Assembly: GCA_014324045.1 (NCBI GenBank)
Contig: JACOMY010000001.1
Coordinates: forward strand, 171,143-235,142
Length of the DNA stretch: 64,000 nucleotides
Source of the DNA: Rhodospirillales bacterium
GTDB lineage: Bacteria > Pseudomonadota > Alphaproteobacteria > Kiloniellales > JACOMY01
Reading direction: 5' to 3'
Below the pieces are notes generated by a model, which made no database searches, was not told the origin of the DNA, and was given only the letters and a program-made list of their open reading frames with translations. Every line of letters starts with the position of its first letter. Position 1 is the stretch's first letter. Of the stretch, positions 16,318 through 28,057 are shown piece by piece. The position numbers and the translations under genes are program-made.

Positions 16318-17598
16318 ATGCTGCAGGATAGGGACCGCATCTTCAACAACCTCTACGGTCAAGAGGACTGGGGCGTCGAGGGAGCCCGCAAGCGGGGTGT
16401 CTGGAGCGAGATCCCGGCCATTCTCGACCTAGGTCACGAGAAAATCATTGATCTCTTGAAGCAGTCGGATCTGCGCGGCCGCGGCGGTGCCGGCTTCCCG
16501 ACCGGTATGAAGTGGGGCTTCATGTGGCCGAAGCGCGACGACCGCCCTCGGTACCTGGTGGTGAACGCCGACGAGTCGGAGCCCGGATCCTGCAAAGACC
16601 GCGAGATTCTGCGCAACGATCCCCACCGTCTACTGGAAGGCATACTGGTGGCCTGCTTCTCGATGGGAGCGAACGCCAGCTATATCTACGTGCGCGGCGA
16701 GTACTACAACGAGGCCTCGCACATTCAGCAGGCCATAGATCAGGCCTATGAAGCTGGCTTGCTGGGCAAGAATGCATGTGGGACCGGCTGGGACTGCGAC
16801 GTCTATCTGCATCGCGGTGCTGGTGCCTACATTTGCGGTGAGGAGACCGCGCTGCTGGAGAGCCTGGAGGGCAAGAAGGGCCAGCCGCGCCTGAAGCCAC
16901 CGTTTCCGGCTGCGGCCGGTCTTTACGGCTGCCCAACCACCATCAACAATGTCGAGACCGTCGCTGTGGTACCTGAGATCCTGCGCCGCGGGGTCAGTTG
17001 GTGGAAGCAGTTCGGCCGCCCGCGCAACCACGGCACCAAGATCTTCTCAATTTCCGGCCACGTCGAAAAGCCCTGCAACGTCGAAGAGGCAATGAGCATC
17101 TCCCTGAAGGAGTTGATCGATAAGCATGCCGGCGGCGTGCGCGGCGGCTGGGACAATCTGCTGGCGATTATCCCCGGCGGCTCTTCGGTACCCTGCCTGC
17201 CGGAGACCATCTGCAACGAGGTGCTGATGGACTTCGATGCGCTGCGTGAGGCGCGCTCGGGCTTGGGAACTGCTGCGGTCATCGTAATGGACAAGTCGAC
17301 CGACATTGTCGAGGCGATCGCGCGCCTGTCGCACTTCTACATGCACGAGAGCTGTGGCCAGTGCACACCCTGTCGCGAGGGCACCGGATGGATGTATCGC
17401 GTCATCACCCGTATGGTCCGCGGCGAGGCGGAGAAGCGGGAGATAGATCTGCTACTGGATGTCACGCATCAAGTCGAGGGCCATACGATCTGTGCTCTGG
17501 GCGACGCGGCAGCGTGGCCGGTACAGGGTCTCATCCGCCACTTCCGTCCGGAACTTGAGCGCCGGATCGAGGCCTATCGTGCCCGCGCCGCGGCCTAA
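16318..17598 (+). CDS. nuoF: NADH-quinone oxidoreductase subunit F
   Basis: Binds NADH and FMN and starts the electron chain of complex I. The 426 residues have the nucleotide-binding [10 protein letters not shown] (54-63), the FMN/NADH segment [14 protein letters not shown], and the N3 [4Fe-4S] motif [12 protein letters not shown] (C346, C349, C352) with the distant ligand C392 in [10 protein letters not shown]. It starts 3 bp after nuoE. Standard length and content. Confidence 0.97.
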   Translation: MLQDRDRIFNNLYGQEDWGVEGARKRGVWSEIPAILDLGHEKIIDLLKQSDLRGRGGAGFPTGMKWGFMWPKRDDRPRYLVVNADESEPGSCKDREILRNDPHRLLEGILVACFSMGANASYIYVRGEYYNEASHIQQAIDQAYEAGLLGKNACGTGWDCDVYLHRGAGAYICGEETALLESLEGKKGQPRLKPPFPAAAGLYGCPTTINNVETVAVVPEILRRGVSWWKQFGRPRNHGTKIFSISGHVEKPCNVEEAMSISLKELIDKHAGGVRGGWDNLLAIIPGGSSVPCLPETICNEVLMDFDALREARSGLGTAAVIVMDKSTDIVEAIARLSHFYMHESCGQCTPCREGTGWMYRVITRMVRGEAEKREIDLLLDVTHQVEGHTICALGDAAAWPVQGLIRHFRPELERRIEAYRARAAA

Positions 17599-17627
17599 GC
17601 CTAGGCAGAGAATGGATCGGGACTAAC

Positions 17628-19715
17628 ATGCCGAAACTCACCATCGACGGGCGCGAGGTCGAGGTCCTCAAAGGGATCACGGTGCTGCAAGCCTGCGAGC
17701 TGTCCGGCGTCGAGATCCCGCGCTTTTGCTACCATGAACGCCTCTCGGTCGCCGGTAACTGCCGCATGTGCTTGGTGGAAATGGAGCGTGCACCCAAGCC
17801 GATTGCGTCTTGCGCCATGCCGGTGGGCGAGGGGATGGTCATCAAGACCGATACACCGCTCGTGCAGAAGGCGCGTCAGGGAACCATGGAATTCCTGCTG
17901 ATTAATCATCCGCTCGACTGTCCGATCTGCGATCAGGGCGGCGAATGCGATCTGCAGGATCAGGCCATGGCATACGGCTACGACCGCAGCCGCTATAGCG
18001 AGAACAAGCGTGCTGTCGCCGAGAAGGAGATGGGGCCGATCGTCAAGACGGTGATGACCCGCTGTATCCAATGCACCCGCTGCGTCCGCTTCGCCACCGA
18101 GATCGCCGGAGTCGAGGAGGTGGGGCTAGTGAACCGCGGCGAGCATGCCGAGATCACTACCCTTGAGAAGGCGATCGACAGTGAACTCTCCGGCAATCTC
18201 ATCGACGTTTGTCCGGTAGGGGCATTGACCGGCCGCCCCTACGCCTTCCATGCACGCCCCTGGGAGCTGCGTAAAATCAACTCAATCGACGTCATGGATG
18301 CAGTCGGAAGCAACATCCGCATCGATGCGCGCGGCCGCGATATCTTGCGGGTGCTGCCGCGGCTGCATGAGAGGGTGAACGAGGAGTGGCTGGCCGACAA
18401 GTCGCGCTACGCCATTGACGGCCTGAAGAAGGCGCGCCTCGACCGGCCCTATCTGCGCGATGTCGAGGGTAAGCTTAAGCCCTGCAGCTGGGACGAGGCA
18501 TTCGACCTCATCGCCCATAAAATGCTGGCCTTGGACGGGACCGAGATGGCGGCACTGGCCGGCGATCTCTGCGACGGCGAATCCATGATGGCGCTGAAGC
18601 TGCTGATGCAGTCCCTAGGTGTGCCCAATATCGACTGCCGTCAGGACGGTGCCAAGCTGGCCTGCGATCCGGCTGGCGATGCGGAGGCGGGCTTCCTGTT
18701 CAACAGCGGCATCGCCGGTGTCGAGGAGGGCGATGCGATTCTGTTGATCGGCAGCAATCCGCGTTGGGAGGCACCGCTGATCAATGCCCGCATCCGTAAG
18801 CGTAGTCTTGAGGGCGACTTATCGGTCGGCATGATCGGTCCGGCCCCGGATCTGACCTATGCCTACGAGCATCTCGGCGAGGGCCCCGACGCGTTGGCCG
18901 CTCTAGCCCGTGGCGAAGGGGCTTTTGCCGAGATTTTGGCCAAGGCTGAGAAGCCCTTGCTAATCCTCGGCCAGGGCGCTCTGGCCCGTCCCGACGGTTG
19001 CGCGATCCTGGCGCTGGCGCGTCAGGTGGCCGAGCGTAGCGGGATGGCCGGGGAAGAAGCACCGGACAGCTGGAACGGCTTCAATGTGCTGCACACCGCA
19101 GCCGGACGTGTCGCCGGCTTGATGATGGGCTTCCTGCCGCAGGCCGGCGGGTACGAACTGGAAGGTATCCTTGCCAGCTGCGAAGAGGGGACCGTCAAGT
19201 TGGTCTACTTACTGGGCGCCGACGAGATCGATACCGCCCGCTTGGGTAAGGCATTCGTGATTTACCAAGGCCACATCGGCGATGCGGGTGCCAATCGTGC
19301 CGATGTGATCCTGCCCGGAGCGGCCTACACCGAGAAGAACGGTACCTACGTTAACACCGAGGGCCGGGTGCAGCTGGCCCGGCTAGCGGTCTTCCCGCCT
19401 GGCGATGCGCGTGAGGACTGGACAATACTCAGAGCCCTCTCGGCGCGCCTCAAGATGCCACTGCCTTTCGACAACATCGGTGCGCTGCGCAAGCTGCTGA
19501 TCGACAGCAACCCGCGCTTCGGCAAGCTGGATCGGCAGATCCCTGGCGTTTGGGGAGCCTTCGGAGCCGAGGGCCCCTTGGATCCGACACCGATCACCTC
19601 GCCGATCCTAAACTACTATCGCACCGATCCCATCAGCCGCGCTTCGGCCACTATGGCTGCCTGCAGCGCAGCCTTCGTAACCGGCAGCGGGGAGGCCACA
19701 GGAATCCATGGCTGA
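17628..19715 (+). CDS. nuoG: NADH-quinone oxidoreductase subunit G
   Basis: Large peripheral iron-sulfur subunit. The N-terminal ferredoxin domain has cluster N1b cysteines at about 34, 45, 48 and 62. The His/Cys motif [14 protein letters not shown] (94-107) binds cluster N5, and [12 protein letters not shown] with the later [10 protein letters not shown] binds N4. The remaining residues form the molybdopterin-oxidoreductase-like domain that no longer binds molybdenum. At 695 residues it is the compact alphaproteobacterial/mitochondrial type, lacking the extra N7 cluster cysteines of E. coli. Its end overlaps nuoH by 8 bp (ATGGCTGA). Confidence 0.96.
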   Translation: MPKLTIDGREVEVLKGITVLQACELSGVEIPRFCYHERLSVAGNCRMCLVEMERAPKPIASCAMPVGEGMVIKTDTPLVQKARQGTMEFLLINHPLDCPICDQGGECDLQDQAMAYGYDRSRYSENKRAVAEKEMGPIVKTVMTRCIQCTRCVRFATEIAGVEEVGLVNRGEHAEITTLEKAIDSELSGNLIDVCPVGALTGRPYAFHARPWELRKINSIDVMDAVGSNIRIDARGRDILRVLPRLHERVNEEWLADKSRYAIDGLKKARLDRPYLRDVEGKLKPCSWDEAFDLIAHKMLALDGTEMAALAGDLCDGESMMALKLLMQSLGVPNIDCRQDGAKLACDPAGDAEAGFLFNSGIAGVEEGDAILLIGSNPRWEAPLINARIRKRSLEGDLSVGMIGPAPDLTYAYEHLGEGPDALAALARGEGAFAEILAKAEKPLLILGQGALARPDGCAILALARQVAERSGMAGEEAPDSWNGFNVLHTAAGRVAGLMMGFLPQAGGYELEGILASCEEGTVKLVYLLGADEIDTARLGKAFVIYQGHIGDAGANRADVILPGAAYTEKNGTYVNTEGRVQLARLAVFPPGDAREDWTILRALSARLKMPLPFDNIGALRKLLIDSNPRFGKLDRQIPGVWGAFGAEGPLDPTPITSPILNYYRTDPISRASATMAACSAAFVTGSGEATGIHG

Positions 19716-20736
19716 AGCTGGCTTTTGGTCGAGCTACGCCTGGCCCTTCATCCTGACTATCCTCTCGATTCTGGCTATGGTGGTGCCGCTCTTGGTGGCG
19801 GTCGCCTACCTGACACTGGCCGAACGCCGGGTGATCGCAGCGATGCAACTGCGCAAGGGTCCCAACGTGGTTGGCCCCTTCGGCCTGCTGCAGCCCTTCG
19901 CCGACGGCCTGAAGCTACTGTTCAAGGAGACCATCTTGCCGGCCGGCGCCAACCGCATGGTTTTCCTGCTGGCGCCGATGCTGACTTTTACCCTGGCGCT
20001 GATCGCCTGGGCGGTAATCCCGGTGGCGGACGGCTGGGTGATTGCCGACATCAACGTCGGCATCCTTTATCTATTCGCGGTCTCTTCGCTGGGCGTCTAC
20101 GGCGTCATCATGGCCGGCTGGGCGTCGAACTCGAAATACCCCTTCCTGGGCGCGCTACGTTCGGCGGCACAGATGGTCTCCTACGAGATCTCCATGGGCT
20201 TAGTGATCGTGACCGTCATTCTTTGTGCCGGTTCCTTGAACATCTCCGACATCGTTGAGGCGCAGCGGGACCTTTGGTACTGCATCCCCTTGCTGCCGAT
20301 GTTTGTAGTCTTCTTCATCTCGACTTTGGCCGAGACCAACCGCTCTCCGTTCGATCTGCCTGAGGGAGAATCTGAACTGGTGGCCGGCTATTTCGTCGAG
20401 TATTCTTCCATGTCTTTCGCCCTCTTCTTCCTGGGCGAGTATGCGAACATGATTCTGATGAGCGGCATGACCACCATTCTCTTCCTCGGTGGCTGGCTCG
20501 CGCCCTTCGGGATTGCCCCTTTTATCTGGATCCCGGAGGTAATCTGGTTCCTGCTCAAGGTCTCACTGGTCCTCTTCTGCTTCCTGTGGGTCCGAGCGAC
20601 CTTCCCGCGCTATCGCTACGATCAGTTGATGCGACTGGGATGGAAGGTCTTCTTACCGCTTTCCCTGCTTTGGCTGGTTGTTACCGCGGGCGCGCTCGTC
20701 GCCTTTGATTGGCTGCCGGCAGCAGGCGGAGCCTAG
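19708..20736 (+). CDS. nuoH: NADH-quinone oxidoreductase subunit H
   Basis: Membrane subunit that forms part of the quinone chamber and the first proton path. The 342 residues have about eight hydrophobic helices, the conserved [19 protein letters not shown] loop near residue 32 and the acidic loop [20 protein letters not shown] typical of NuoH/ND1. It overlaps nuoG by 8 bp and is followed by nuoI 23 bp later. Confidence 0.97.
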   Translation: MAEAGFWSSYAWPFILTILSILAMVVPLLVAVAYLTLAERRVIAAMQLRKGPNVVGPFGLLQPFADGLKLLFKETILPAGANRMVFLLAPMLTFTLALIAWAVIPVADGWVIADINVGILYLFAVSSLGVYGVIMAGWASNSKYPFLGALRSAAQMVSYEISMGLVIVTVILCAGSLNISDIVEAQRDLWYCIPLLPMFVVFFISTLAETNRSPFDLPEGESELVAGYFVEYSSMSFALFFLGEYANMILMSGMTTILFLGGWLAPFGIAPFIWIPEVIWFLLKVSLVLFCFLWVRATFPRYRYDQLMRLGWKVFLPLSLLWLVVTAGALVAFDWLPAAGGA

Positions 20737-20759
20737 GCAGTTAGGAAAGGTCCGAAGCG

Positions 20760-21248
20760 ATGTCGGTAATGTCACGCGGCTTTCGTAGCCTTCTGATGGG
20801 AGAGCTGTTGTCCGGTATGGGGCTGACCCTGCGCTACTTCTTCAAGCCCAAGGTCACCCTGAATTATCCCTATGAGAAGGGCCCGATCTCCCCGCGTTTC
20901 CGCGGTGAGCATGCGCTACGCCGCTATCCCAACGGCGAAGAGCGCTGCATAGCTTGTAAGCTCTGCGAAGCGATCTGTCCGGCTCAAGCCATTACCATCG
21001 AGTCGGAGCCGCGCGCTGACGGCAGCCGCCGCACCACGCGCTACGACATCGATATGACGAAGTGTATCTACTGTGGTTTCTGCCAAGAGGCCTGTCCGGT
21101 CGATGCCATTGTCGAGGGACCGAACTTCGAGTTTGCCGCCGAGACCCGCGAAGAACTTTTCTACAACAAGGAGCGGCTTCTGGATAACGGTGACCGCTGG
21201 GAATGTGAGATTGCGCAGAACCTCGAGAAGGATGCGCCCTACCGCTAA
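20760..21248 (+). CDS. nuoI: NADH-quinone oxidoreductase subunit I
   Basis: Ferredoxin-like subunit carrying clusters N6a and N6b. The 162 residues contain two C-x2-C-x2-C-x3-C motifs: [12 protein letters not shown] (C63, 66, 69, 73) and [12 protein letters not shown] (C102, 105, 108, 112), each donating its last cysteine to the other cluster. The N-terminal amphipathic region ([15 protein letters not shown]) lies on the membrane arm. It is followed by a 101-bp spacer before nuoJ, the largest gap inside the operon, in which I see no gene. Confidence 0.97.
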   Translation: MSVMSRGFRSLLMGELLSGMGLTLRYFFKPKVTLNYPYEKGPISPRFRGEHALRRYPNGEERCIACKLCEAICPAQAITIESEPRADGSRRTTRYDIDMTKCIYCGFCQEACPVDAIVEGPNFEFAAETREELFYNKERLLDNGDRWECEIAQNLEKDAPYR

Positions 21249-21349
21249 AGCCTCCGACAGCAAGTAAAGAAGGAAGGTTACGCGGTGTTGAGATCGGTTG
21301 GATCAGTAGGCGCGTCGGTGATGTCCGGCGGCGACCGCAAGGGGGCAAA

Positions 21350-21967
21350 ATGATCGTAGAGACCATGGTGTTCTACCTCTTTTCGGCGATCATGATCGCG
21401 TCGGCCGTGATGGTGATCTCGACCCGCAATCCTGTGCATTCGGTGTTGTTTCTGATCCTAACCTTTTTCAATGCAGCGGCGCTTTTCATGCTTACAGGCG
21501 CGGAGTTCCTAGCGATGATCCTGGTCGTGGTCTATGTCGGCGCGGTTGCGGTGCTGTTCCTCTTCGTGGTGATGATGCTGGACATCAACTTCGTCGAGCT
21601 GCGTCAGGGTTTTATGCAGTATCTGCCTGCAGGCGCCCTGATTGGGGCGATACTCTTGATCGAACTGGCTTTCTTCTCGGTTGGGCACTGGGTATCGGCG
21701 CCGGATGCCGACGCGCAGCGCGCGCTGGCCATGCCAGCGGCGGGACAGGTCAGCAACACCTTGGCGCTGGGCCGCGTGCTCTATACCGACTACGCCTACC
21801 TATTTCAGCTGGCCGGGCTGATCCTGCTGGTGGCCATGATCGGCGCCATCGTGCTGACCCTGAGGCAGCGCGCCGGGGTCAAGAAGCAGTCGATTGCCGA
21901 CCAGGTCTCGCGATCACGCGGGGAGGCCATCGAGATCAAGGATGTGCCTACGGGGAGCGGGGTCTAA
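21350..21967 (+). CDS. nuoJ: NADH-quinone oxidoreductase subunit J
   Basis: Membrane-arm subunit (ND6-like) of 205 residues with five hydrophobic helices. The third helix, [16 protein letters not shown], holds the pi-bulge region implicated in coupling. ATG 21350 follows AGGGGG. The hydrophilic C-terminal tail (about 30 residues) is common in this family. It ends 4 bp before nuoK. Confidence 0.95.
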   Translation: MIVETMVFYLFSAIMIASAVMVISTRNPVHSVLFLILTFFNAAALFMLTGAEFLAMILVVVYVGAVAVLFLFVVMMLDINFVELRQGFMQYLPAGALIGAILLIELAFFSVGHWVSAPDADAQRALAMPAAGQVSNTLALGRVLYTDYAYLFQLAGLILLVAMIGAIVLTLRQRAGVKKQSIADQVSRSRGEAIEIKDVPTGSGV

Positions 21968-21971
21968 CGCC

Positions 21972-22286
21972 ATGCCCGAAGCCATCGGCCTTAGCCACTA
22001 TCTAGTGGTTGCCGCGATCCTCTTTACCCTAGGGATCTTCGGCATCTTTCTGAACCGCAAGAACGTGATCGTCATCTTGATGTCGATCGAACTAATGCTC
22101 TTGGCTGTCAACATCAATCTGGTGGCTTTTTCTACCCACCTAGGAGATCTGGTGGGTCAGGTCTTTGCCATGTTCATCCTGACCGTGGCGGCGGCGGAGG
22201 CAGCTATCGGGCTCGCCATCCTTGTGGTCTACTTCCGCAACCGCCGATCGATCGCAGTGGAAGACATCAACATGATGAAGGGCTAA
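21972..22286 (+). CDS. nuoK: NADH-quinone oxidoreductase subunit K
   Basis: Small ND4L-like membrane subunit of 104 residues with three helices. The conserved membrane glutamates are visible in [12 protein letters not shown] and in [14 protein letters not shown] 21972 gives the standard N-terminus ([25 protein letters not shown] in part); the longer open frame upstream belongs to the nuoJ region. Starts 4 bp after nuoJ. Confidence 0.96.
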   Translation: MPEAIGLSHYLVVAAILFTLGIFGIFLNRKNVIVILMSIELMLLAVNINLVAFSTHLGDLVGQVFAMFILTVAAAEAAIGLAILVVYFRNRRSIAVEDINMMKG

Positions 22287-22292
22287 GGCCGT

Positions 22293-24242
22293 ATGGATGC
22301 CGCAGTCGTCTTTCTACCTCTGATTGGGGCCATCGTTGCGGGCCTTTTCGGTCGCTCCTTGGGCAATCGGGGAGCGCAGGCGGTGACCTGCACCTCGATG
22401 GTGCTCTCCTGTCTCTTCGCGCTGATCCTCTTCACGCGGGTGCCATTAGGCGGAGAGGAGCCCTGGGTCACGCCACTCTTCACCTGGTTCGAGAGCGGCC
22501 GCTTCCAGCTCTCCTGGGCGCTAAAGGTCGATAGCCTCTCGGTGGTCATGATGATGGTGGTGACCGTCGTTTCGACCGTCGTGCATTTCTACTCGATCGG
22601 TTACATGAGCCGGGACAAGTCGGTCTCGCGCTTCATGTCCTATCTGTCCCTCTTCACCTTCTTCATGCTTATGCTGGTGACCTCGGACAACTTGGTGCAG
22701 ATGTTTTTCGGTTGGGAGGGCGTGGGTCTGGCCTCCTACCTTCTGATCGGCTTCTGGTACGAGAAACCCTCGGCCAACAACGCGGCGATGAAGGCCTTTC
22801 TGGTGAACCGCGTAGGTGATGTCGGCTTCGCACTGGGTATTGCCGGGGTTTTCTTTCTGTTCGGCGCCGTCGACTTCGCTAACATCTTTCCACATGCTGA
22901 GGCGGAAGCGGCCAAGACCATTACGATCTTTGGCGTCACCGCGCCGGCCTTGGAGATTCTCTGCATTCTGCTGTTCGTCGGCGCGGTGGGTAAGTCGGCT
23001 CAACTGGGTCTGCACACTTGGCTGCCGGACGCCATGGAGGGTCCGACTCCAGTCTCGGCCCTGATCCATGCCGCCACCATGGTGACGGCAGGCGTTTTCA
23101 TGGTCTGCCGCCTATCGCCGCTATTCGAAGAAGCATACGTTGCGCGCGAGATCGTGACCTATGTTGGCGCGATCACCTGCTTCTTCGCGGCCACCGTCGG
23201 CATCTCGCAGAACGACATCAAGCGGGTGATCGCCTATTCGACTTGCTCGCAGCTGGGCTACATGTTCTTTGCCGTCGGTGTCTCGGCCTATTCGGCGGCC
23301 ATGTTCCACCTGACCACGCACGCCTTCTTCAAAGCGCTTCTATTCTTGGGGGCAGGTTGTGTCATCCATTCCATGCACCACGATCAAGACATGCGGCGGA
23401 TGGGCGGTCTCTACAAGAAGATACCGGTCACCTACGCCTACATGTGGATCGGTTCCTTGGCGCTGGCTGGCATCGGTCTGCCGCTGGGCCTGATCGGACT
23501 GTGGGACATCGGCTTTGCCGGCTTTTACTCGAAGGACATGGTGATCGAGGCCGCCTATGCTGCGCACACCGGTCAGGGCCTTTTTGCCTACTGGATGGGC
23601 GTGGTCGCGGCGGTGCTGACCGGGCTCTACTCCGGTCGCCTGATCTTCATGACCTTCCACGGCAAGCCGGCAATCCCCGAGGCCTACGAGCAGGCGCATG
23701 AATCGCCGCGGGCGATGATCCTGCCCCTGATCGTACTGGCCTTTGGGGCCTGCTTCGCTGGCATGCTTGGCTACTATTTTTTCGTCGGCGACGGACGTGC
23801 CGACTTCTGGGGCGGTGCCTTGGTTAGCAAGAAGGAAACGGTTGAGCATGCCCATCACGTGGCGGCCTGGGTCAAGATGATGCCCTTTTTCGCCGGACCG
23901 CTGGGCTTTGCCATTGCCTGGGTGGCCTATAGGGCACAGCCCGACCTGGCGGGCGCCATCGCGGCGCGCTTCCGCCCTATCTATCTCTTCTTGCTAAACA
24001 AGTGGTATTTCGACGAACTCTATGATCGCATCTTCGTGCGGCCGGCTGTGGCCTTGGGCCGCAGCCTGTGGATCTTCGGCGATCAGAGGACCATCGATGC
24101 CTTCGGACCGGACGGCATCGCTGCTTCGACCTTGGTGCTGGCCCGCCGGGCAACCGCACTACAGAGCGGCTACATCTACCATTACGCCTTCTCCATGCTG
24201 ATCGGCGTGGTGGCTTTCGTCACCTGGTACTGGGTCTTCTAA
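22293..24242 (+). CDS. nuoL: NADH-quinone oxidoreductase subunit L
   Basis: Distal antiporter-like proton-pumping subunit with the long lateral helix at its C-terminus. The 649 residues include FFGWEGVGLASYLLIGFWY (with the key helix-5 glutamate), GKSAQLGLHTWLPDAMEGPT (key lysine of helix 7) and the C-terminal amphipathic section preceding a final membrane helix. It is 6 bp after nuoK. Confidence 0.97.
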   Translation: MDAAVVFLPLIGAIVAGLFGRSLGNRGAQAVTCTSMVLSCLFALILFTRVPLGGEEPWVTPLFTWFESGRFQLSWALKVDSLSVVMMMVVTVVSTVVHFYSIGYMSRDKSVSRFMSYLSLFTFFMLMLVTSDNLVQMFFGWEGVGLASYLLIGFWYEKPSANNAAMKAFLVNRVGDVGFALGIAGVFFLFGAVDFANIFPHAEAEAAKTITIFGVTAPALEILCILLFVGAVGKSAQLGLHTWLPDAMEGPTPVSALIHAATMVTAGVFMVCRLSPLFEEAYVAREIVTYVGAITCFFAATVGISQNDIKRVIAYSTCSQLGYMFFAVGVSAYSAAMFHLTTHAFFKALLFLGAGCVIHSMHHDQDMRRMGGLYKKIPVTYAYMWIGSLALAGIGLPLGLIGLWDIGFAGFYSKDMVIEAAYAAHTGQGLFAYWMGVVAAVLTGLYSGRLIFMTFHGKPAIPEAYEQAHESPRAMILPLIVLAFGACFAGMLGYYFFVGDGRADFWGGALVSKKETVEHAHHVAAWVKMMPFFAGPLGFAIAWVAYRAQPDLAGAIAARFRPIYLFLLNKWYFDELYDRIFVRPAVALGRSLWIFGDQRTIDAFGPDGIAASTLVLARRATALQSGYIYHYAFSMLIGVVAFVTWYWVF

Positions 24243-24272
24243 GGGCCGGAAGCGGGCGAGAGGGAGGACCGA

Positions 24273-25796
24273 ATGACTTGGCCCGTACTATCGATCGTGA
24301 CCTTCCTGCCTTTGGTTGGTGCGTTCCTGATTCTCTCGATCCGCGGCGAGGAGGCCACGGTGGCGCGCAACGCGCGTAACGTGGCGCTCTGGACCTCGAC
24401 CTTTACCTTCTTGCTGTCGCTATTCATCTGGTTTGGTTTCGAGCGCGGCACGGCGGACTTCCAGTTCGTCGACGAGGCCGTCTGGCTGCCGGAACTTGGC
24501 CTGGTCTACAAGTTAGGCGTCGACGGCATCTCCATGCCGCTGGTGCTGCTCTCGACCCTGCTTACGCCAATCTGCGTTCTGGCAAGTTGGGAGTCGGTGA
24601 AGCACCGGGTGAAGGAGTACATGATCGCCTTCCTGGTGCTGGAGACCCTGATGGTCGGAACCTTCTCGGCGCTGGACATCATTCTCTTCTACATCTTCTT
24701 CGAGGCCGTCTTGATCCCGATGTTCCTCATCATCGGTGTCTGGGGCGGTCCGCGGCGGGTCTATTCGGCCTTTAAATTCTTCCTCTACACCCTGGCCGGC
24801 TCGCTGCTGATGCTGGTCGCGGTCTTGACGATCTTCTTCTACATGGGCACCAGCGACATCCCGACCTTGATGGAACAAGCCGACATGCCTGGTTCCATGC
24901 AGGTCTGGCTGTGGCTTGCCTTCTTCGCTGCCTTCGCGGTGAAAATGCCGATGTGGCCAGTCCACACTTGGCTACCGGACGCCCATGTGGAGGCGCCGAC
25001 CGCCGGTTCGGTGATCCTGGCTGGCGTACTTCTGAAGATGGGCGGCTATGGCTTCCTACGCTTCTCGGTACCGATGATGCCGCAGGGGACCGAGTTCTTC
25101 ATTCCGCTGGTCTTCTTCCTCTCGGTCGTGGCGGTGATCTACACCTCTCTCGTGGCGCTGGCACAGCAGGACATGAAGAAGCTCATCGCTTACTCCTCCG
25201 TGGCGCATATGGGTTTCGTCACTCTAGGCATCTTCGTCCTGAATCAGCAGGGGATTGAAGGCGCGGTATTCCAGATGCTGTCGCACGGCGTGGTCTCGGC
25301 GGCGCTCTTTCTCTGCGTCGGTGTGATCTACGATCGTCTGCACACTCGCGAGATCGAGCGCTACGAGGGCTTGGCCAACAACATGCCGGCCTATGCTCTG
25401 GTCTTCATGGTCTTCATGCTGGCCTCGGTCGGTCTGCCGGGCACCAGCGGATTCGTCGGCGAGTTCCTAGTCATTGTGGGTGCCTTCCAGGCCAGCAGTT
25501 GGATCGCCTTGCTGGCAGCTACAGGCATGGTGCTGGGCGCGGCTTACATGCTGTTCCTCTACCGCCGGATCATTTTCGGTGCGCTGACCAAGCCCGATCT
25601 CAAGCGGTTACTCGACATGAACTGGCGCGAACGGGCGATCTTCGCACCGCTGATCGCCCTGGTGCTGTGGATGGGCATCTACCCGGCCAGCTTCCTGGCG
25701 ATCATTGGCTCCTCTGTCGAGGTCCTGGTAGAGCGTTATCACACCGCCCTGTTGCAAACTGAGGCGCCGTCGTTGCTGGCGCTGCTCGGGGGCTAG
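24273..25796 (+). CDS. nuoM: NADH-quinone oxidoreductase subunit M
   Basis: Antiporter-like proton-pumping subunit of 507 residues with about 14 helices. Conserved sites seen include the helix-5 glutamate in [14 protein letters not shown] and the lysine in [27 protein letters not shown] site lies before the ATG. Ends in TAG. Confidence 0.97.
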   Translation: MTWPVLSIVTFLPLVGAFLILSIRGEEATVARNARNVALWTSTFTFLLSLFIWFGFERGTADFQFVDEAVWLPELGLVYKLGVDGISMPLVLLSTLLTPICVLASWESVKHRVKEYMIAFLVLETLMVGTFSALDIILFYIFFEAVLIPMFLIIGVWGGPRRVYSAFKFFLYTLAGSLLMLVAVLTIFFYMGTSDIPTLMEQADMPGSMQVWLWLAFFAAFAVKMPMWPVHTWLPDAHVEAPTAGSVILAGVLLKMGGYGFLRFSVPMMPQGTEFFIPLVFFLSVVAVIYTSLVALAQQDMKKLIAYSSVAHMGFVTLGIFVLNQQGIEGAVFQMLSHGVVSAALFLCVGVIYDRLHTREIERYEGLANNMPAYALVFMVFMLASVGLPGTSGFVGEFLVIVGAFQASSWIALLAATGMVLGAAYMLFLYRRIIFGALTKPDLKRLLDMNWRERAIFAPLIALVLWMGIYPASFLAIIGSSVEVLVERYHTALLQTEAPSLLALLGG

Positions 25797-25805
25797 GAGA
25801 GAGAC

Positions 25806-27269
25806 ATGACGACTCAAATCGGCAACGATCTTCTTCTTGCTCTACCGGAGATCGTTCTGGCACTTGCGGCCTTGAGCCTGCTGCTGACGGGTACCTTCTT
25901 CGGGCGCGCCAAGGCGGGAAGCCTGCTGTGGATCTGCGTGGTCGCGATTGCCTTCGCAGCATTGTACATCGTCTTTACCTTCTCCACCCGAGAGATCGCC
26001 TTCAACGGCCTCTTCGTGGTGGAGCCCTTCGGCAACTTCATGAAGTTGCTGGTCCTTCTGGGCGCTGGGTTGGCCATGGTGCTGTCCTACGACTTTATGC
26101 AGCGTGAGCGCATGGCGCTCTTCGAGTTCCCAGTGCTGCTGCTGCTGGCAACCTTGGGCATGGTCCTGATGGTCTCCTCCAACGACCTGATCAGCCTTTA
26201 CATGGGCCTGGAGCTGCAGAGCCTGGCGCTCTATGTGGTTGCCGCCATACGCCGCGACTCGCTGAAGTCGTCCGAGGCGGGCCTTAAATACTTCGTCCTA
26301 GGCGCGCTCTCTTCGGGCATGCTGCTCTACGGCGCCTCGATGATCTATGGCTTTGCCGGCACCACCTCCTTCAATGGCTTGGGGCAGGTCTTTACCCAGA
26401 TGTCGGCAATGGGCGAGATGCCGGAATTGGGCCTGATCGTCGGTCTGGTGTTCCTGCTGGCCGGGTTGTGCTTCAAGATCTCCGCTGTGCCCTTCCACAT
26501 GTGGACCCCAGACGTCTATGAGGGTGCGCCGACCGCAGTCACCGCCTTCTTCGCGGCGGCGCCCAAGGTCGCGGCCTTCGCCCTCTTGATGCGGGTGCTG
26601 CTGGATCCATTCATCGGCCTGCTGGTGCAGTGGCAGCAGATCATCGTCGCTGTCTCCATCCTGTCGATGGTGCTGGGTGCCTTCGCCGCTATCGGTCAGG
26701 CCAACATCAAGCGTCTGATGGCCTACAGCTCTATCGGCCATGTTGGCTACGCCTTGGTCGGTCTGGCCGCCGGCACCGAGGATGCGGCGGTCTCCGTTAT
26801 GGTCTATCTGGCGATTTACTTGGTCATGACCTTGGGCACTTTTGCCTGCATCCTCACCATGCGGCGCGACGGCCGTCTGGTAGAGGGTATCGACGACTTG
26901 CGCGGTCTCTTCTCGACACAGCCCATGCTGGCGGTGGCCTTGAGCATCCTCATGTTCTCGCTGGCTGGTATCCCGCCCCTGGCCGGCTTCATCGCTAAGC
27001 TCTACGTCTTCGAGGCAGCGGTGCGGGCCGGGCTCTATACCCTGACCGTGATCGGGGTGCTGAGCTCTGCCGTAGCTGCTTTCTATTACTTGCGTATCGT
27101 CAAACTCATGTGGTTCGACGAGGCTGGTTCGCCTCTGGATAAGAAGATGCCGCGGGAGGTGGGCCTGGTGATCGCCACGACCAGCCTGGCGATGGTCGTG
27201 CTAGTAGCGATTCCGGATCCCTTGACCTCCGGCGCGGCGGCGGCGGCGGCCTCGCTCTTCGGAAAATGA
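25806..27269 (+). CDS. nuoN: NADH-quinone oxidoreductase subunit N
   Basis: Third antiporter-like subunit, 487 residues and about 14 helices, with LYMGLELQSLALYVVAA (glutamate of helix 5) and CFKISAVPFHMWTPDVYEGAPT (lysine of helix 7). It is the last complex I gene. Its stop overlaps the birA start by 4 bp, so birA and the genes after it are probably read from the nuo transcript. Confidence 0.97.
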   Translation: MTTQIGNDLLLALPEIVLALAALSLLLTGTFFGRAKAGSLLWICVVAIAFAALYIVFTFSTREIAFNGLFVVEPFGNFMKLLVLLGAGLAMVLSYDFMQRERMALFEFPVLLLLATLGMVLMVSSNDLISLYMGLELQSLALYVVAAIRRDSLKSSEAGLKYFVLGALSSGMLLYGASMIYGFAGTTSFNGLGQVFTQMSAMGEMPELGLIVGLVFLLAGLCFKISAVPFHMWTPDVYEGAPTAVTAFFAAAPKVAAFALLMRVLLDPFIGLLVQWQQIIVAVSILSMVLGAFAAIGQANIKRLMAYSSIGHVGYALVGLAAGTEDAAVSVMVYLAIYLVMTLGTFACILTMRRDGRLVEGIDDLRGLFSTQPMLAVALSILMFSLAGIPPLAGFIAKLYVFEAAVRAGLYTLTVIGVLSSAVAAFYYLRIVKLMWFDEAGSPLDKKMPREVGLVIATTSLAMVVLVAIPDPLTSGAAAAAASLFGK

Positions 27270-28057
27270 TCGAGCCTGAGAGGGCGTTGCCGTCGGGCTA
27301 TGGACTGAGCGTCCTGCTATCCGTCGATAGCACCATGTTGGAGGCCGAGCGCCGGGCTGCGGCCGGTGCCAGCGACGGCTGTATCGTTCTCGCCCATGAA
27401 CAGACGGCAGGGCGCGGCCGGCGCGGCCGTGTTTGGTCGACGCCGCCGGGGAACCTCGCTTTCTCCATCCTTTTGCGGCCGGACTGTGGCCTGCCGACGG
27501 CCGCTCTGTTCGGCTTCGTTTGCGGATTATCGCTCTTCGAGGCCGTACGACCGTACATTCCCGTTGACCGCCACTTGGCCGTCAAGTGGCCCAATGATCT
27601 CCTTCTCGACGGGGCAAAGCTTTCCGGCCTTCTGCTGGAGAGCCACAGCAGTTCGCAGGGCGAGCTGGAGTGGCTGGTTGCCGGCATGGGCGTCAACCTG
27701 GCCTGGGCACCGAAGGACATGCCCTATCCGGCGATTGCCTTGAGCGATGTCCTGGCGGCGGCGCCTAGCGCCGAAAGTCTGACCATCGATTGGGCTTGGC
27801 GTTTTGTGCGCTGGCGCGCCGCACTCGAGGACCAAGGCTTCGAACCGGTACGGGCGGCCTGGAAGGCGGCGGCAGTGGGCTTGGGCGGTCCACTGACAGC
27901 ACGCCTGGCGGACGGCACGGTCCTGAACGGCCGCTTCCAGGATCTCGACGAGAACGGTGCGCTGCTGCTGTCTTTACCCGGCGAGAGATTGCCTCGGACC
28001 GTAACGGCGGGGGAGGTCTACTTCCCAAAGGAGATGAGCGCTGCTGCTAGCCATTGA
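27266..28057 (+). CDS. birA: biotin--[acetyl-CoA-carboxylase] ligase
   Basis: Attaches biotin to the carboxyl-carrier lysine of acetyl-CoA carboxylase and other biotin enzymes. The 263 residues show the biotinyl-AMP loop GRGRRGRVW (49-57) and the catalytic KWPNDLLL (K107). There is no N-terminal winged helix, so this is the monofunctional class I enzyme that does not act as a biotin repressor. The start (ATGA) overlaps the nuoN stop. The 3' end overlaps the inferred coaX start by 17 bp. Confidence 0.95.
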   Translation: MIEPERALPSGYGLSVLLSVDSTMLEAERRAAAGASDGCIVLAHEQTAGRGRRGRVWSTPPGNLAFSILLRPDCGLPTAALFGFVCGLSLFEAVRPYIPVDRHLAVKWPNDLLLDGAKLSGLLLESHSSSQGELEWLVAGMGVNLAWAPKDMPYPAIALSDVLAAAPSAESLTIDWAWRFVRWRAALEDQGFEPVRAAWKAAAVGLGGPLTARLADGTVLNGRFQDLDENGALLLSLPGERLPRTVTAGEVYFPKEMSAAASH